Shown piece by piece: positions 25,251 through 32,052 of a DNA stretch of 32,052 nucleotides. Both the position numbers and the translations under genes were made by a program. Position 1 is the first letter of the stretch. Every line of letters starts with the position of its first letter. The DNA comes from an uncultured Bacilli bacterium (lineage in GTDB: Bacteria > Bacillota_I > Bacilli_A > RF39 > UBA660). The DNA lies in NCBI GenBank assembly GCA_944359075.1, contig CALVSR010000011.1, positions 1-32,052 of the forward strand, in the 5' to 3' direction. Below the pieces are notes generated by a model. The model was not told where the DNA came from and did not search any database. It worked only from the letters and a program-made list of their open reading frames with translations.

Positions 25251-25304
25251 GATTTTTGCGCTATTCACTGCGATATTTTGGATTTTTGCGCTATTCACTG
25301 CGAT
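25251..25304 (-). repeat. Tandem 30-bp-period repeat in the scaffold gene leader
   Basis: The 24-bp sequence GATTTTTGCGCTATTCACTG + CGAT occurs at 25251-25274 and 25281-25304, identical, separated by 6 bp. It fills most of the portal-scaffold gap and ends at the scaffold SD. Each copy has CGC and GCG ends that could form a small stem. Confidence 0.8.
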
Positions 25305-25315
25305 TTATTCTTAAA

Positions 25316-27025
25316 TCATTGCTGATTTAATACTGGATTCGTTATATTGTTAGGTATATTCATAGTTGACTGTGTTTGTTGCTGTAATAACATTTGTTGA
25401 TATTGTTCTTCTTTTTTTCTTTCTCTAATTTGTTTTAATTGTTTTTTGAATGGCATAATAGAATCTGGATAAAGTTCTATATAATCATCTGTATCAATAT
25501 CTCCTGCTTGTTTTAAATTATCTAATAATCCTATTGATAAACTTTCAGACCATTGCCCTCCTGCACCCACTTCTATATTCATTGAGTAATCGTAATCATC
25601 ATAATTACTTCCATTCATCTGTGCTAGATATTGATGACCATCTTCTTCATAAGAAAATAATCTTCCATCATTGTAGTAGCATTTAAAAAATTGAAGCAGA
25701 ATAGCTCCAATTTTTTCATAAGTTCTATAGTATCTCTTTTGATACATTTCTACAGGTTTTTTAGCTTGATTTTGTAAAGCAATAATTGCACTAGCTGCCA
25801 TATTGGCACCTAAAACTTCTCCAGTAACAACTTCTGTCGATCCTGTCGTTGTTCTTGTTAAATCTATTAATGTATTGGTTATCTGCAATGCTTGAGGATT
25901 AAAATTAGATGTATTCATATAAGTAATACCCCAACCACTACCATTTCCTCTAGAATAGTCTGTTAAGATTTCACCAGGTGTATTAGTAATTTTCTGTTTG
26001 GCTAATGCTCCGGCTTTTTGTAAAATTTTTGGCCATGCTGTTTGCTGAACAGATAAAAGCATCATACCTATGCCGAAATTGACTTCTTTGTTATTAGGAA
26101 TTGCTTGTTCAACTTCTCCTTGTCCATAAATAGAGTCTTTTCTATTTTTGTGACTTTCAAAAACAATTGGATATAGTTGCTTTTCAAAAACTCTATTTTT
26201 TTCTTGCGATGGTTTATCTGGTTCTTTAGCTTCTTCTATATCTCTATCTTTTATTTTATGTTTATTTAAATTAGGCTCCCAATAAGTAGGTTCCTGAATT
26301 TGAACATCTTTTGTAGCTTGTTCCCAAACAACTTTCCCGTTTTTTCTAGAATATTGTGTAATGACACGACAAACTTGCTTATCTCTAAATTCTTCTTGGT
26401 CAGACTCATTATCAGCCTTAATATCATACCAATTGGAAATTCCGTTCTTTTTAGCTCTATTTCTTACTGATTCTATTGGTTCATCACTTATAATTTGAAT
26501 CCATTCTTGTTTCTGAATATCCTTTTGAGCAGGATTAGCGAATAATACATTTTTAGGATGCAGTACTTCCCCTCTTACTGCTCCAATAAAAGGAGATTGC
26601 GTCCCACCAGTTACCTCATTATCCCAATAATAATGAATTCCATAACTACCTAACTGTGTTGCATAATCTTGGATTATATCATCTAGATCTTCTTGTTTTA
26701 ATTCTTTTAAAGTATTCTCTGCAAATTTAGTAAATAAAGATGCTCCTTCAGCAGCTTTTTCTATATCAAAAAATACTTCGTGTGGTCTATAAATAATTTT
26801 TATTTTAGAAGATAAAATATTAGATTTTTTATTTTCAGCTATCATAGCACATAAATTGATAACTGGTCTGGGCATATTTCTAGTTCTTGGAGTTGCTTTG
26901 GGCCAGTGCTTACCTTCAACAAAATCTTCACATTCTTGCCAAAGACTTGTTAAACCCATTCTAGTTTGATATGCTACTGCATCTAAATACCTTTTCCACA
27001 AAGTTGTTGGTTCATTATTATTCAC
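25316..27025 (-). CDS. Portal protein, P22-like
   Basis: Dodecameric DNA-entry pore of 569 aa. Family segments: LWKRYLDAVAYQTRMGLTSL, WQECEDFVEGKHWP, MPRPVINLCAMIAENKKSNI, GALAKQKITNTPGEI, TGSTEVVTGEVLGANMAASA (the conserved helix near the tunnel loop) and KPVEMYQKRYYRTYEKIGAI. The Gln-rich C-terminus (EEQYQQMLLQQQTQ) is a short barrel-like tail. The GTG at 27025 is chosen because AGGAGG lies eight bases upstream; GTG 27034 and ATG 27031 are too close to it. The start overlaps the stop of the small gene upstream as GTGAATAA. Position between terminase and scaffold agrees. Confidence 0.85.
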   Translation of the reverse strand: MNNNEPTTLWKRYLDAVAYQTRMGLTSLWQECEDFVEGKHWPKATPRTRNMPRPVINLCAMIAENKKSNILSSKIKIIYRPHEVFFDIEKAAEGASLFTKFAENTLKELKQEDLDDIIQDYATQLGSYGIHYYWDNEVTGGTQSPFIGAVRGEVLHPKNVLFANPAQKDIQKQEWIQIISDEPIESVRNRAKKNGISNWYDIKADNESDQEEFRDKQVCRVITQYSRKNGKVVWEQATKDVQIQEPTYWEPNLNKHKIKDRDIEEAKEPDKPSQEKNRVFEKQLYPIVFESHKNRKDSIYGQGEVEQAIPNNKEVNFGIGMMLLSVQQTAWPKILQKAGALAKQKITNTPGEILTDYSRGNGSGWGITYMNTSNFNPQALQITNTLIDLTRTTTGSTEVVTGEVLGANMAASAIIALQNQAKKPVEMYQKRYYRTYEKIGAILLQFFKCYYNDGRLFSYEEDGHQYLAQMNGSNYDDYDYSMNIEVGAGGQWSESLSIGLLDNLKQAGDIDTDDYIELYPDSIMPFKKQLKQIRERKKEEQYQQMLLQQQTQSTMNIPNNITNPVLNQQ

Positions 27026-27248
27026 TATCATCACCTCCTACTACTTCTCCAGTTTGCCATTCGGTTATTAAATTGCTTGTTAAGTTTGTAAATTTATCTT
27101 TTGATAAGTCAGGTGCATTTTCTGGAATTTCTTGATTTACTTCTTTTGAATTTATAATCAAAAAATATTTGTGTATTATCAAAGGTACTGCTAATCCTAG
27201 ACCAAATCCTAGAATAAAAATTACTAATCCTAATAAAGTTTCAATCAT
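27018..27248 (-). CDS. Small membrane protein between terminase and portal
   Basis: Protein of 76 aa with one strong hydrophobic helix (LLGLVIFILGFGLGLAVPLII, residues 5-25) and a polar, acidic tail. SD GGTGGTG precedes the ATG. It overlaps the portal start. The function is unknown; single-helix proteins here are seen in other phages but I know no role. Confidence 0.6.
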   Translation of the reverse strand: MIETLLGLVIFILGFGLGLAVPLIIHKYFLIINSKEVNQEIPENAPDLSKDKFTNLTSNLITEWQTGEVVGGDDSE

Positions 27249-27252
27249 ATCA

Positions 27253-28902
27253 TCACCACCTTAATAAAATATCTTCACTATCTTCATCATATAAATCATC
27301 ATCTGCAGTTTTAAGAGGATCTGGCCATTCAATTTTAGTTTCTTTTACTTCTTCTTTTACTACATAACTTTGTTGATCACGAGACATCAATGATATTCCA
27401 AAAGACATAACTCTATCATCATGAAAACCGCTTTCTGCTTCTTTTTTTCCGTTTTCTTTTTTTACAAAAGTTAAACATTGTTTCAATAATTTTATATTAT
27501 TTATTTTTTCTATATTTTGTCTAACAAATTCTACTAATGTAGAAATTAAAACAGGTCTTGTAGCTATGGTTGTTAACCAACCTATTTTATCTTGTATTTT
27601 TATCTTAATAGAGTCATCCACTTCTCTTTGATATTGATTTGTATATCCCATATTCCATAACATTTTTGTAGGATATGTTGAATAATTATTTTCAATACTT
27701 ATTAGTGCCTCATTATAAAATATACCTAAGCAATACATCTGATCTGCATATAAATCTTCATCAGTTTCTATTTCTAAGCAGGCAACTTGCTTACAATTTG
27801 TATTGTCAATTACATCCCCACAAAACTCATCGCTACCAATTCCAGCTGTATCACCAGACAATACATAAGGATATCCTGGTTTAGGATATTCATATAATTC
27901 AATGCAACCTTTTTCATCATCTTGCCATTCAATATTATCTATTTCTAAACCTTCTTTAGTATAAATAAATTTACCTTTTCTTAAAGGTTTAATATCTTTT
28001 ATTTTTTCGATTCTATTCACTACTTTTTCTTTGTCAAAAATACATTGTCCTGTGCCTAAAAATGCTTCTTCTGGAGAAATTGGATATTCTTGTTTAAACA
28101 TATCAATATCTCCATTACATTCAGTATTGATTTTGTATCTTCTCCAAGCCAATTGATCGTTTGATAGATTATAAATTTCTTTTAATTCTTTTTCTTCTTG
28201 AGTTAATTCGAATCCATCATATTTTCTTCTATATTCTGGTAATTGATTCCATCCTAAGAAAACTGGTATAAAATCGCTTCTTCCAGCTACTGCTGCGTCC
28301 CACATTTCTTTAAAATCATCATATCCATTAGCAGTTGATTCAATAATTATTATAGTTCCAGGTAAATCTGGAACTGTTGCCATAAGCCCTGATAAAGTTT
28401 TATGTTTATCCCCAGGCCAAAAAGCATATTCTGATATATGAAGAAAATGATAAGTAAAAGATCTACCTGTGCCTTTAGAGCCAGCTGTCATACATCTAAT
28501 CGAACTATTTAATCCTGTCCCTTTGTCATTATTAAACACTAATTCCTTAGCATTAGAATATTTAGTTTCAGGTCTAAAATTCTCAGGCATACAATCATAC
28601 ATGAATTTGGACATATTATACAAATTCGATGTTGCTTCATCGCTATGAGTGATAATCCCTGCTTGTTTATTAGTTGAATTTAATACATTACTAAAAATGA
28701 TGCTCTCTGTTGCCGTTGATATACCTTCTTGTCTTGCTTTTAGAACAATTACTCTAATGGGTTTATTTTGTAGAGCTTGGCTTTTAATGGCATCATAAAA
28801 TACATTTTGAGGATAATTGAATTTTAGAGGGATAATCTTACCTTCTTTAGTTTTTATCTTAACAAATTCTTCTATCCACTTTTTGCGATTAATACTCTTC
28901 AT
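27253..28902 (-). CDS. terL: Terminase large subunit
   Basis: DNA-packaging motor and nuclease, 549 aa. N-terminal ATPase: Walker A-like KARQEGIST (55-63), Walker B HFLHISE (152-158, E158 catalytic) and coupling motif IIIESTANG (185-193). C-terminal RNase H-like nuclease: LSGDTAGIGSDEF (D351), SIENN (E404) and GFHDDRVMS (D495/D496), the three acidic positions that hold metals. Length is normal for the family. It overlaps the small-subunit gene by 14 nt. It would dock on the portal encoded just downstream. All motifs are present, so packaging should be functional. Confidence 0.93.
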   Translation of the reverse strand: MKSINRKKWIEEFVKIKTKEGKIIPLKFNYPQNVFYDAIKSQALQNKPIRVIVLKARQEGISTATESIIFSNVLNSTNKQAGIITHSDEATSNLYNMSKFMYDCMPENFRPETKYSNAKELVFNNDKGTGLNSSIRCMTAGSKGTGRSFTYHFLHISEYAFWPGDKHKTLSGLMATVPDLPGTIIIIESTANGYDDFKEMWDAAVAGRSDFIPVFLGWNQLPEYRRKYDGFELTQEEKELKEIYNLSNDQLAWRRYKINTECNGDIDMFKQEYPISPEEAFLGTGQCIFDKEKVVNRIEKIKDIKPLRKGKFIYTKEGLEIDNIEWQDDEKGCIELYEYPKPGYPYVLSGDTAGIGSDEFCGDVIDNTNCKQVACLEIETDEDLYADQMYCLGIFYNEALISIENNYSTYPTKMLWNMGYTNQYQREVDDSIKIKIQDKIGWLTTIATRPVLISTLVEFVRQNIEKINNIKLLKQCLTFVKKENGKKEAESGFHDDRVMSFGISLMSRDQQSYVVKEEVKETKIEWPDPLKTADDDLYDEDSEDILLRW

Positions 28903-29299
28903 CTGATGTACACGACTCCATTTTTCTTATGTATTCTTCATAACTCATATCAACATTAATATTTTCTACTTTTTCTCTTTCTGCATAGCCAAAATTATTT
29001 TTCAGATTAAAGATGATGCCCGTAACTTGTTTATTTTTATACAATCCTTGCTCTAAAAATGCTTCTATTTTTGCTTTAGCCTGTTTAATAACTAGCCCAT
29101 AACTATCAGGATATTTTTTTTCATAATTATATAAAGTAGTTCTATCAATATCCAAATATGCAGCAAGCCCACATATTCCCATAGGTTCTTTTTCTTTCAA
29201 ACATTTTAAAAAGTATTCAGAGCATTTGACTTCAAATTCATCAACGTTTGAATACTTTTTGGGTCTTCCTAAAAAATGTTTGCACCTTGTTTTTGGCAC
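28889..29299 (-). CDS. terS: Terminase small subunit
   Basis: DNA-recognition subunit of 136 aa. It contains LGRPKKYSNVDEFEVKC, a helix-turn-helix (ICGLAAYLDIDRTTLYNYEK, about residues 42-61), then IEAFLEQGLYKNKQVTGII and FNLKNNFGYAEREKVE, all typical of small terminases in Firmicutes phages. The frame opens at 29377, but the GTG at 29299 has AGAAGGTG eight bases upstream and gives the normal start about 10 residues before GRPKKY. It is followed by terL with a 14-nt overlap. Confidence 0.85.
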   Translation of the reverse strand: MPKTRCKHFLGRPKKYSNVDEFEVKCSEYFLKCLKEKEPMGICGLAAYLDIDRTTLYNYEKKYPDSYGLVIKQAKAKIEAFLEQGLYKNKQVTGIIFNLKNNFGYAEREKVENINVDMSYEEYIRKMESCTSDEEY

Positions 29300-29426
29300 T
29301 AATATCACCTTCTTTCTTTTTTTTGTTACTATAGTAATTTTCACATTCTTTCTCTCTAACACATCCATGACAGCCATGCTTCATAAAATAAGAAATATCA
29401 CAAAAGCTTTTATAATTAGAATTCAC
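29241..29426 (-). CDS. Possible small Cys-rich phage protein overlapping terS
   Basis: Frame of 61 codons from a GTG at 29426 that overlaps the stop of the gene upstream. Its middle reads FCDISYFMKHGCHGCVREKE with a further Cys, a CX10CX2CX5C array that looks like a zinc knuckle and not a chance shadow. After KKKKEGD the frame overlaps the start of terS by 59 nt, so the real protein may be shorter than shown. The SD is weak (GAG). Low confidence. Confidence 0.35.
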   Translation of the reverse strand: MNSNYKSFCDISYFMKHGCHGCVREKECENYYSNKKKKEGDISAKNKVQTFFRKTQKVFKR

Positions 29427-29655
29427 AACTAAACTCGATTGCAGTTGCACTTACAATTTTTATTGATTCATTATTTTTATGTACACAATTTTTATCGTAA
29501 GTGTTTTTATAATAATTTAATTTATTATTTAAACTTTTGTTTCTATTTATAATAAATTCAGTATCATCTTGTCCTGGAATAGTTATTTCTACGCAGATAT
29601 CCGCTCCATCTCTTTTAGCTTCTTCAAATATATCTTCTAACATTTCTATTCTCAT
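29416..29655 (-). CDS. Hypothetical small phage protein, first gene of the packaging block
   Basis: Protein of 79 aa starting MRIEMLEDIFEEAKRDGADI, then CVEITIPGQDDTEFIINRNK and ending SIKIVSATAIEFSCEF. It is an alpha-then-beta protein; proteins ending KIVSA..IEF are common next to phage late regulators, with no known function. The ATG at 29655 with AAGGAT is chosen over the TTG at 29676. Only about 20 bases separate it from an intrinsic terminator upstream. Confidence 0.55.
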   Translation of the reverse strand: MRIEMLEDIFEEAKRDGADICVEITIPGQDDTEFIINRNKSLNNKLNYYKNTYDKNCVHKNNESIKIVSATAIEFSCEF

Positions 29656-29674
29656 TTTTATCCTTCTTTCAAAC

Positions 29675-29700
29675 AAAAAAGAACGACTGTGCTCGTTCTT
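29675..29700 (-). terminator. Intrinsic terminator between late regulator and packaging genes
   Basis: Minus strand AAGAACGA-GCACAG-TCGTTCTT followed by T residues: 8-bp stem (29693-29700 with 29679-29686), 6-nt loop. It ends the early/middle unit, yet leaves about 20 bases before the next start codon, so the late transcript must begin upstream of it and read through. Confidence 0.75.
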
Positions 29701-29726
29701 ACATATTTTTATTCATTTTAATAGTA

Positions 29727-30188
29727 TCACATATTTTCCGGACAAATCGGACAAACTTGATTTTTTTCTAATTTTTCTAAATACCTATCATGTTCTTTTC
29801 TAATACTATCTTCAGTTGCATTTTTTCCAATTAATGCTGCGATTTTTATCCAAGGATATTGTTCAATGTATCGATAATTAAAAATTCTTCTTAATCTACT
29901 CGTTGGTAATTTATCTATAAATTCTTCAACTTGAATTTGAATATTTAATAACTTACTATGTCTATCTTCTAAAAGGCTTTTATAATATTCTATTTTTTTT
30001 ATTGCCTTTTGATCTAAGCCTTGAATCTTCAGTCTTGTTGGTACTATTGGAAAATATTTTGTGGTACTTTCCACAGAGTCTGAAATAATCTCATGAGTTT
30101 TGGGTTCTAGCTTGTAAATTTTGTTTTCTAATTCTTTGATTTCTAATCGAATATCACATAATTGAATTAAACATTCTTTTAATGTCAT
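29727..30188 (-). CDS. Phage late transcription regulator, ArpU/RinA-like
   Basis: Protein of 153 aa with a helical N-terminal part (coiled coil about 10-28 and 62-92) and a C-terminal sigma-like HTH: LPTSRLRRIFNYRYIEQYPW then IKIAALIGKNATEDSIRKEH (94-133). The pattern 'RRIF..RYI....W..IA..IG.....SI...H.R.L' is that of ArpU/RinA/DUF1492-type regulators, which switch on late operons in Gram-positive phages. The tail has CPICP. SD AAGGAGGAG precedes the ATG. The position right before the terminase block fits the role. Confidence 0.75.
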   Translation of the reverse strand: MTLKECLIQLCDIRLEIKELENKIYKLEPKTHEIISDSVESTTKYFPIVPTRLKIQGLDQKAIKKIEYYKSLLEDRHSKLLNIQIQVEEFIDKLPTSRLRRIFNYRYIEQYPWIKIAALIGKNATEDSIRKEHDRYLEKLEKNQVCPICPENM

Positions 30189-30198
30189 TAACTCCTCC

Positions 30199-30435
30199 TT
30201 ATTCCACCAAAAGATTACCTTTTCTCAAATCGTTTAAGTATTTTAAATGATCTCTTTTGATTTTACTGTTTTTATTTATAAATATAGTTCTATCCTTTAT
30301 TAAAATCTCTATGATAATTCTTTGATTCTTATTTACTCTTATTACCTTTTTATAAGTAGGAAATATAAGATTCTCTTCATATTTATATCTATAATTTTCT
30401 AAAATTATTAAATCAATATTATTTCTTATCTTCAT
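30199..30435 (-). CDS. Hypothetical small basic phage protein
   Basis: Protein of 78 aa, rich in Lys, Asn and Ile, with beta-like strands (VIRVNKNQRIIIEILIKDRT) and a basic C-terminal helix (KIKRDHLKYLNDLRKGNLL). No family is recognised. The SD, AGAGGTG, is partly inside a hairpin that ends at the ATG. It sits 10 nt before the late regulator gene. Confidence 0.55.
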   Translation of the reverse strand: MKIRNNIDLIILENYRYKYEENLIFPTYKKVIRVNKNQRIIIEILIKDRTIFINKNSKIKRDHLKYLNDLRKGNLLVE

Positions 30436-30464
30436 AGGGAAACACCTCTATTTTAGTGTTCCCT
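30436..30464 (-). promoter_or_regulatory. Hairpin covering the ribosome-binding site of the 78-aa gene
   Basis: Minus strand AGGGAACAC - 10-nt loop - GTGTTTCCCT, a 9-bp stem with one bulge, directly before the ATG at 30435. The SD AGAGGTG straddles loop and stem, so folding would limit ribosome access. Confidence 0.45.
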
Positions 30465-30481
30465 AGAATTTAAGATTTAAT

Positions 30482-30547
30482 TTATTCATCTGCCTCTTCT
30501 TCAAAATATATTTCATCATCATCTATGAATGTGTAGATACTAATCAT
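30482..30547 (-). CDS. Possible tiny acidic phage ORF
   Basis: ATG-started frame of 21 codons (MISIYTFIDDDEIYFEEEAD + E) beginning two bases after the stop of the 109-aa gene. Nine of its 21 residues are Asp or Glu. The SD is weak, and re-initiation after the upstream gene is possible. Without it, the gap 30436-30549 would be the longest in the early block. Confidence 0.35.
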   Translation of the reverse strand: MISIYTFIDDDEIYFEEEADE

Positions 30548-30549
30548 TT

Positions 30550-30879
30550 TTAATACATATCTCTTATTCTAAATAAAACATTGTATTCAGATTTTGAAAT
30601 AAAGTTATTGATATCACAACTTAATTTCTCAATATTTTCTACTCGCCATTCTTGACCATGATCATAACTTTGATTACACATTATCTCAGCTATCTGTGAT
30701 ATTATTTCTTTAGCTTCATCTTCCGAAGTAATATCATATAATTCAAAATTGTAGCCAAAAGATTCTTCTAATCTTTCATAATATACAGTTATATCTTTAC
30801 CTTCATCTTTTTCGATAATTAATCTTAATTTTGTTGGAATAGTCTCCCTTTCTGGTATATAAAATTCTATTCTTTTCAT
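30550..30879 (-). CDS. Hypothetical phage protein
   Basis: Protein of 109 aa. It starts MKRIEFYIPERETIPTKLRL, then beta-alpha elements (GKDITVYYERLEESFGYNFE) and an amphipathic helix (TSEDEAKEIISQIAEIMCNQ). No motif or family is recognised; it is soluble and acidic. SD AGAAGG precedes the ATG. It is one of a row of closely packed early genes (2-nt gaps) that probably form one operon. Confidence 0.55.
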   Translation of the reverse strand: MKRIEFYIPERETIPTKLRLIIEKDEGKDITVYYERLEESFGYNFELYDITSEDEAKEIISQIAEIMCNQSYDHGQEWRVENIEKLSCDINNFISKSEYNVLFRIRDMY

Positions 30880-30881
30880 TC

Positions 30882-31238
30882 TTACTTACCTTCTTTCTTA
30901 ATCTTATTTAATTCTCTTACTATTGCATCTAAATCTTCATTTAGTTTTTGAAAATTATGAGCTATTGTTTTTTCATCCATTACATCTGGATTATCAATAT
31001 AATCATAGTGTTCTATCTCTTTTTCTTCTTCTATGATTTCTATTTCATCATCTAGCTTATATACTCTCTGTAATCTTTCAAAAAAATCGTAACCTTCTAG
31101 ACTAATGATTTCATTATTTTCTATTGTATAAATTATTCTTGGACTTTCAAATAAAGTGCTTTTACTTTTTACTATAAAAGATAGTTTATTCTTAATTTTT
31201 TCTAAATAAATTTCATTTAATAAATTTATTACTTTCAT
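30882..31238 (-). CDS. Hypothetical phage protein with C-terminal coiled coil
   Basis: Protein of 118 aa with a mixed alpha/beta N-terminal half (SFIVKSKSTLFESPRIIYTI), a strongly acidic segment (DDEIEIIEEEKEIEHYDYID) and a C-terminal helix likely to coil (HNFQKLNEDLDAIVRELNKI). No family is recognised. SD AAGGTG precedes the ATG. It is two bases from its neighbours on both sides. Confidence 0.55.
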   Translation of the reverse strand: MKVINLLNEIYLEKIKNKLSFIVKSKSTLFESPRIIYTIENNEIISLEGYDFFERLQRVYKLDDEIEIIEEEKEIEHYDYIDNPDVMDEKTIAHNFQKLNEDLDAIVRELNKIKKEGK

Positions 31239-31240
31239 TC

Positions 31241-31474
31241 TTACACCTTCTCTACTATTTCATATTTTTTTGGTTTTCTGCTGATTTTATCATCATACAT
31301 TACTAAAGCACTAAAGCTATATACTTGTTCTTGATTTTCATCTGGAAAATGACTTGTTGAAAATTTAATATCTATTATCTCTTGATTATGTTCTTCACAT
31401 TGTTCTGATAGTTGATTCAATTTTTTTTCTAAATCTGTTTCTGTTTCACAATCATATACTTTTATCTTCAACAT
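31241..31474 (-). CDS. Cse60-like (DUF2758) small protein
   Basis: Protein of 77 aa: MLKIKVYDCETETDLEKKLN then EIIDIKFSTSHF and YSFSALVMYDD. This matches the Cse60/DUF2758 pattern (ikvfd...e..ie..vN..l......I.dIky.......y.ysaliiY). In Bacillus, Cse60 is a sporulation-expressed protein of unclear action; phage copies are frequent and likely do something unrelated to sporulation. SD AGGAG lies before the ATG. Confidence 0.6.
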   Translation of the reverse strand: MLKIKVYDCETETDLEKKLNQLSEQCEEHNQEIIDIKFSTSHFPDENQEQVYSFSALVMYDDKISRKPKKYEIVEKV

Positions 31475-31476
31475 TT

Positions 31477-31716
31477 TTATTCTCCTAATACTTTATCTAT
31501 TTTTTCTAAAATATTATCTGCTTGTTCTTCCCAGTCAAATTCATGTGGCATTAGTTTTTTACAAGTTTCTATAATTTCTTTTATTTCATTTAAGGCTTGT
31601 TCTAAATTTGTTATATGTTGCATTAAGAAAGCACTTTGTAGTGATGTTAAATCTTGTCTTAATAATGCTAATTTACACTCTTTTATATCTTCGTTATTAA
31701 ATTCTATTGTTCTCAC
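31477..31716 (-). CDS. Hypothetical helical phage protein
   Basis: Protein of 79 aa, all-helical: RTIEFNNEDIKECKLALLRQ, then AFLMQHITNLEQALNEIKEI and WEEQADNILEKIDKVLG. No family is recognised. The frame is open to a TTG at 31740, but the GTG at 31716 has AGAGGAGAG nine bases upstream and begins one base after the stop of the YopX-like gene, so it is the better start. Confidence 0.55.
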   Translation of the reverse strand: MRTIEFNNEDIKECKLALLRQDLTSLQSAFLMQHITNLEQALNEIKEIIETCKKLMPHEFDWEEQADNILEKIDKVLGE

Positions 31717-31717
31717 C

Positions 31718-32052
31718 TTATTCACTCTCCTCTTTATCAAATATGTTTCCTATTACTTCAATTCCATTAGGACTGACTAAATGCACTTGCTTTTTAGTAT
31801 TAATAAATTCTGCATACCAGCCAAATTGATATGTATTGCTAACATATTTTTCTTTCCAATCATCAGTTTTATAATTTCCATATTTAATAATAAACAAATT
31901 ATCTTCATCACTATATTCATTACCTTTGCAAATATCTCCCTCAAATATCTTCTTACCATTTTTATCTGTTAGTCCTGTATATTGTCCTATCGTTTTCGAC
32001 TCGACTTCAAAGGCAACACCTCTATTATCAACAATGCTATGAGAAAACACCG
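31718..32052 (-). CDS. YopX-family protein (5' end beyond window)
   Basis: C-terminal part (at least 110 codons) of a YopX protein. The signature ESKTIGQYTGLTDKNGKKIF followed by EGDI is unmistakable, with the usual beta-rich C-terminal domain (VSPNGIEVIGNIFDKEESE). The open frame reaches the window edge. A GTG at 32050 is the first possible start in view, but family members normally have about 20-40 residues before this point, so the true start is likely outside. YopX proteins are common in Firmicutes phages and their function is unknown. Confidence 0.85.
   Translation of the reverse strand, partial: VFSHSIVDNRGVAFEVESKTIGQYTGLTDKNGKKIFEGDICKGNEYSDEDNLFIIKYGNYKTDDWKEKYVSNTYQFGWYAEFINTKKQVHLVSPNGIEVIGNIFDKEESE

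Larger units (their letters stand above)
5968..32052. mobile_element. Prophage, short-tailed (podovirus-type), left part; continues beyond the window
   Basis: It contains terminase subunits, P22-like portal, scaffold, N4-gp56-type capsid, connector, nozzle, ejection proteins, fibres, holin and endolysin, all collinear on the minus strand. Cargo genes lie next to the junction at the left. There is no tape-measure, sheath or major tail protein. The left edge is inferred from the interrupted ATPase gene. Integrase, repressor, replication genes and attR are not in the window. Integration inside a coding region without restoring it is more typical of large serine integrases than of tRNA-targeting tyrosine integrases; that is inference. 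Confidence 0.85.

Noticed and set aside
25251-25304. Possible CRISPR-like array
   Set aside because: Only two copies, a 6-bp spacer, and no cas genes; a simple tandem repeat fits better.
29226-29803. Plus-strand frames opposite the terminase small subunit and late regulator
   Set aside because: Antisense to genes with good family matches and SDs; no support of their own.
1-32052. Mycoplasma-type code with TGA read as Trp
   Set aside because: TGA ends several well-defined genes at expected lengths (for example the Panacea antitoxin, the HNH-like gene and the portal), and TGG is used for Trp.

Overview
The window is very AT-rich by eye, uses TGA as a stop, and most genes carry a strong Shine-Dalgarno (SD) sequence. 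This fits a low-GC Bacillota (Firmicutes) chromosome, probably a gut Bacilli or Clostridia lineage. I cannot name a species. No 16S or other marker gene is present, and nothing here was checked against a database.

Host part (1 to about 5968). On the minus strand are a membrane-anchored XRE-type regulator and a two-gene ABC exporter operon whose ATPase carries its own XRE-type helix-turn-helix domain at the N-terminus. On the plus strand is a NitT/TauT/SsuA-type ABC uptake operon: a membrane-anchored binding protein followed by its ATPase. The ATPase reading frame is intact through Walker A, Q-loop, signature and Walker B, then breaks off just after DEPF. The sequence that follows is phage-like, so I read this as the left attachment junction (attL) of a prophage integrated into the Walker B coding region. 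The 3' part of the ATPase and the partner permease gene should lie beyond the right edge of the window.

Prophage part (about 5968 to the end, not complete). It is a short-tailed (podovirus-type) phage with a nearly all-minus-strand late operon, read from right to left. First come early/middle small genes (YopX-like, Cse60-like, several unknowns) ending with an ArpU/RinA-type late regulator and an intrinsic terminator. Then come terminase small and large subunits, a P22-like portal, scaffold, an N4-gp56-family major capsid protein, and a terminator-like hairpin plus a structured gap. These are followed by a connector, a P22-gp10-like tail nozzle, a Q/N-rich coiled-coil ejection protein, and a 1980-residue 'polyvalent' protein with a metallopeptidase motif, a toxin-like domain and a long coiled coil. 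Next are the tail fibre, three small fibre-tip genes that share an N-terminal peptide, a small coiled-coil protein, holin, and an M23/SH3 endolysin with a strong terminator. There is no tape-measure, sheath or tail-tube gene, which supports a short tail.

The left end, next to attL, holds what look like cargo or lysogeny genes: a Panacea-domain antitoxin with a PemK/MazF-like toxin (one-base TGATG overlap), and on the plus strand a Cys-rich HNH-like protein whose start codon sits in a perfect 11-bp inverted repeat. Integrase, repressor and replication genes are not in the window and should lie to the right.

The most unusual signals are: the prophage junction inside a conserved ABC Walker B; the giant injected protein; a G10 tract with hairpin and a frame-switchable small ORF in front of the fibre-tip genes; the terminator and stem-loop after the capsid cassette; and the terminator placed only about 20 bases before the packaging operon.
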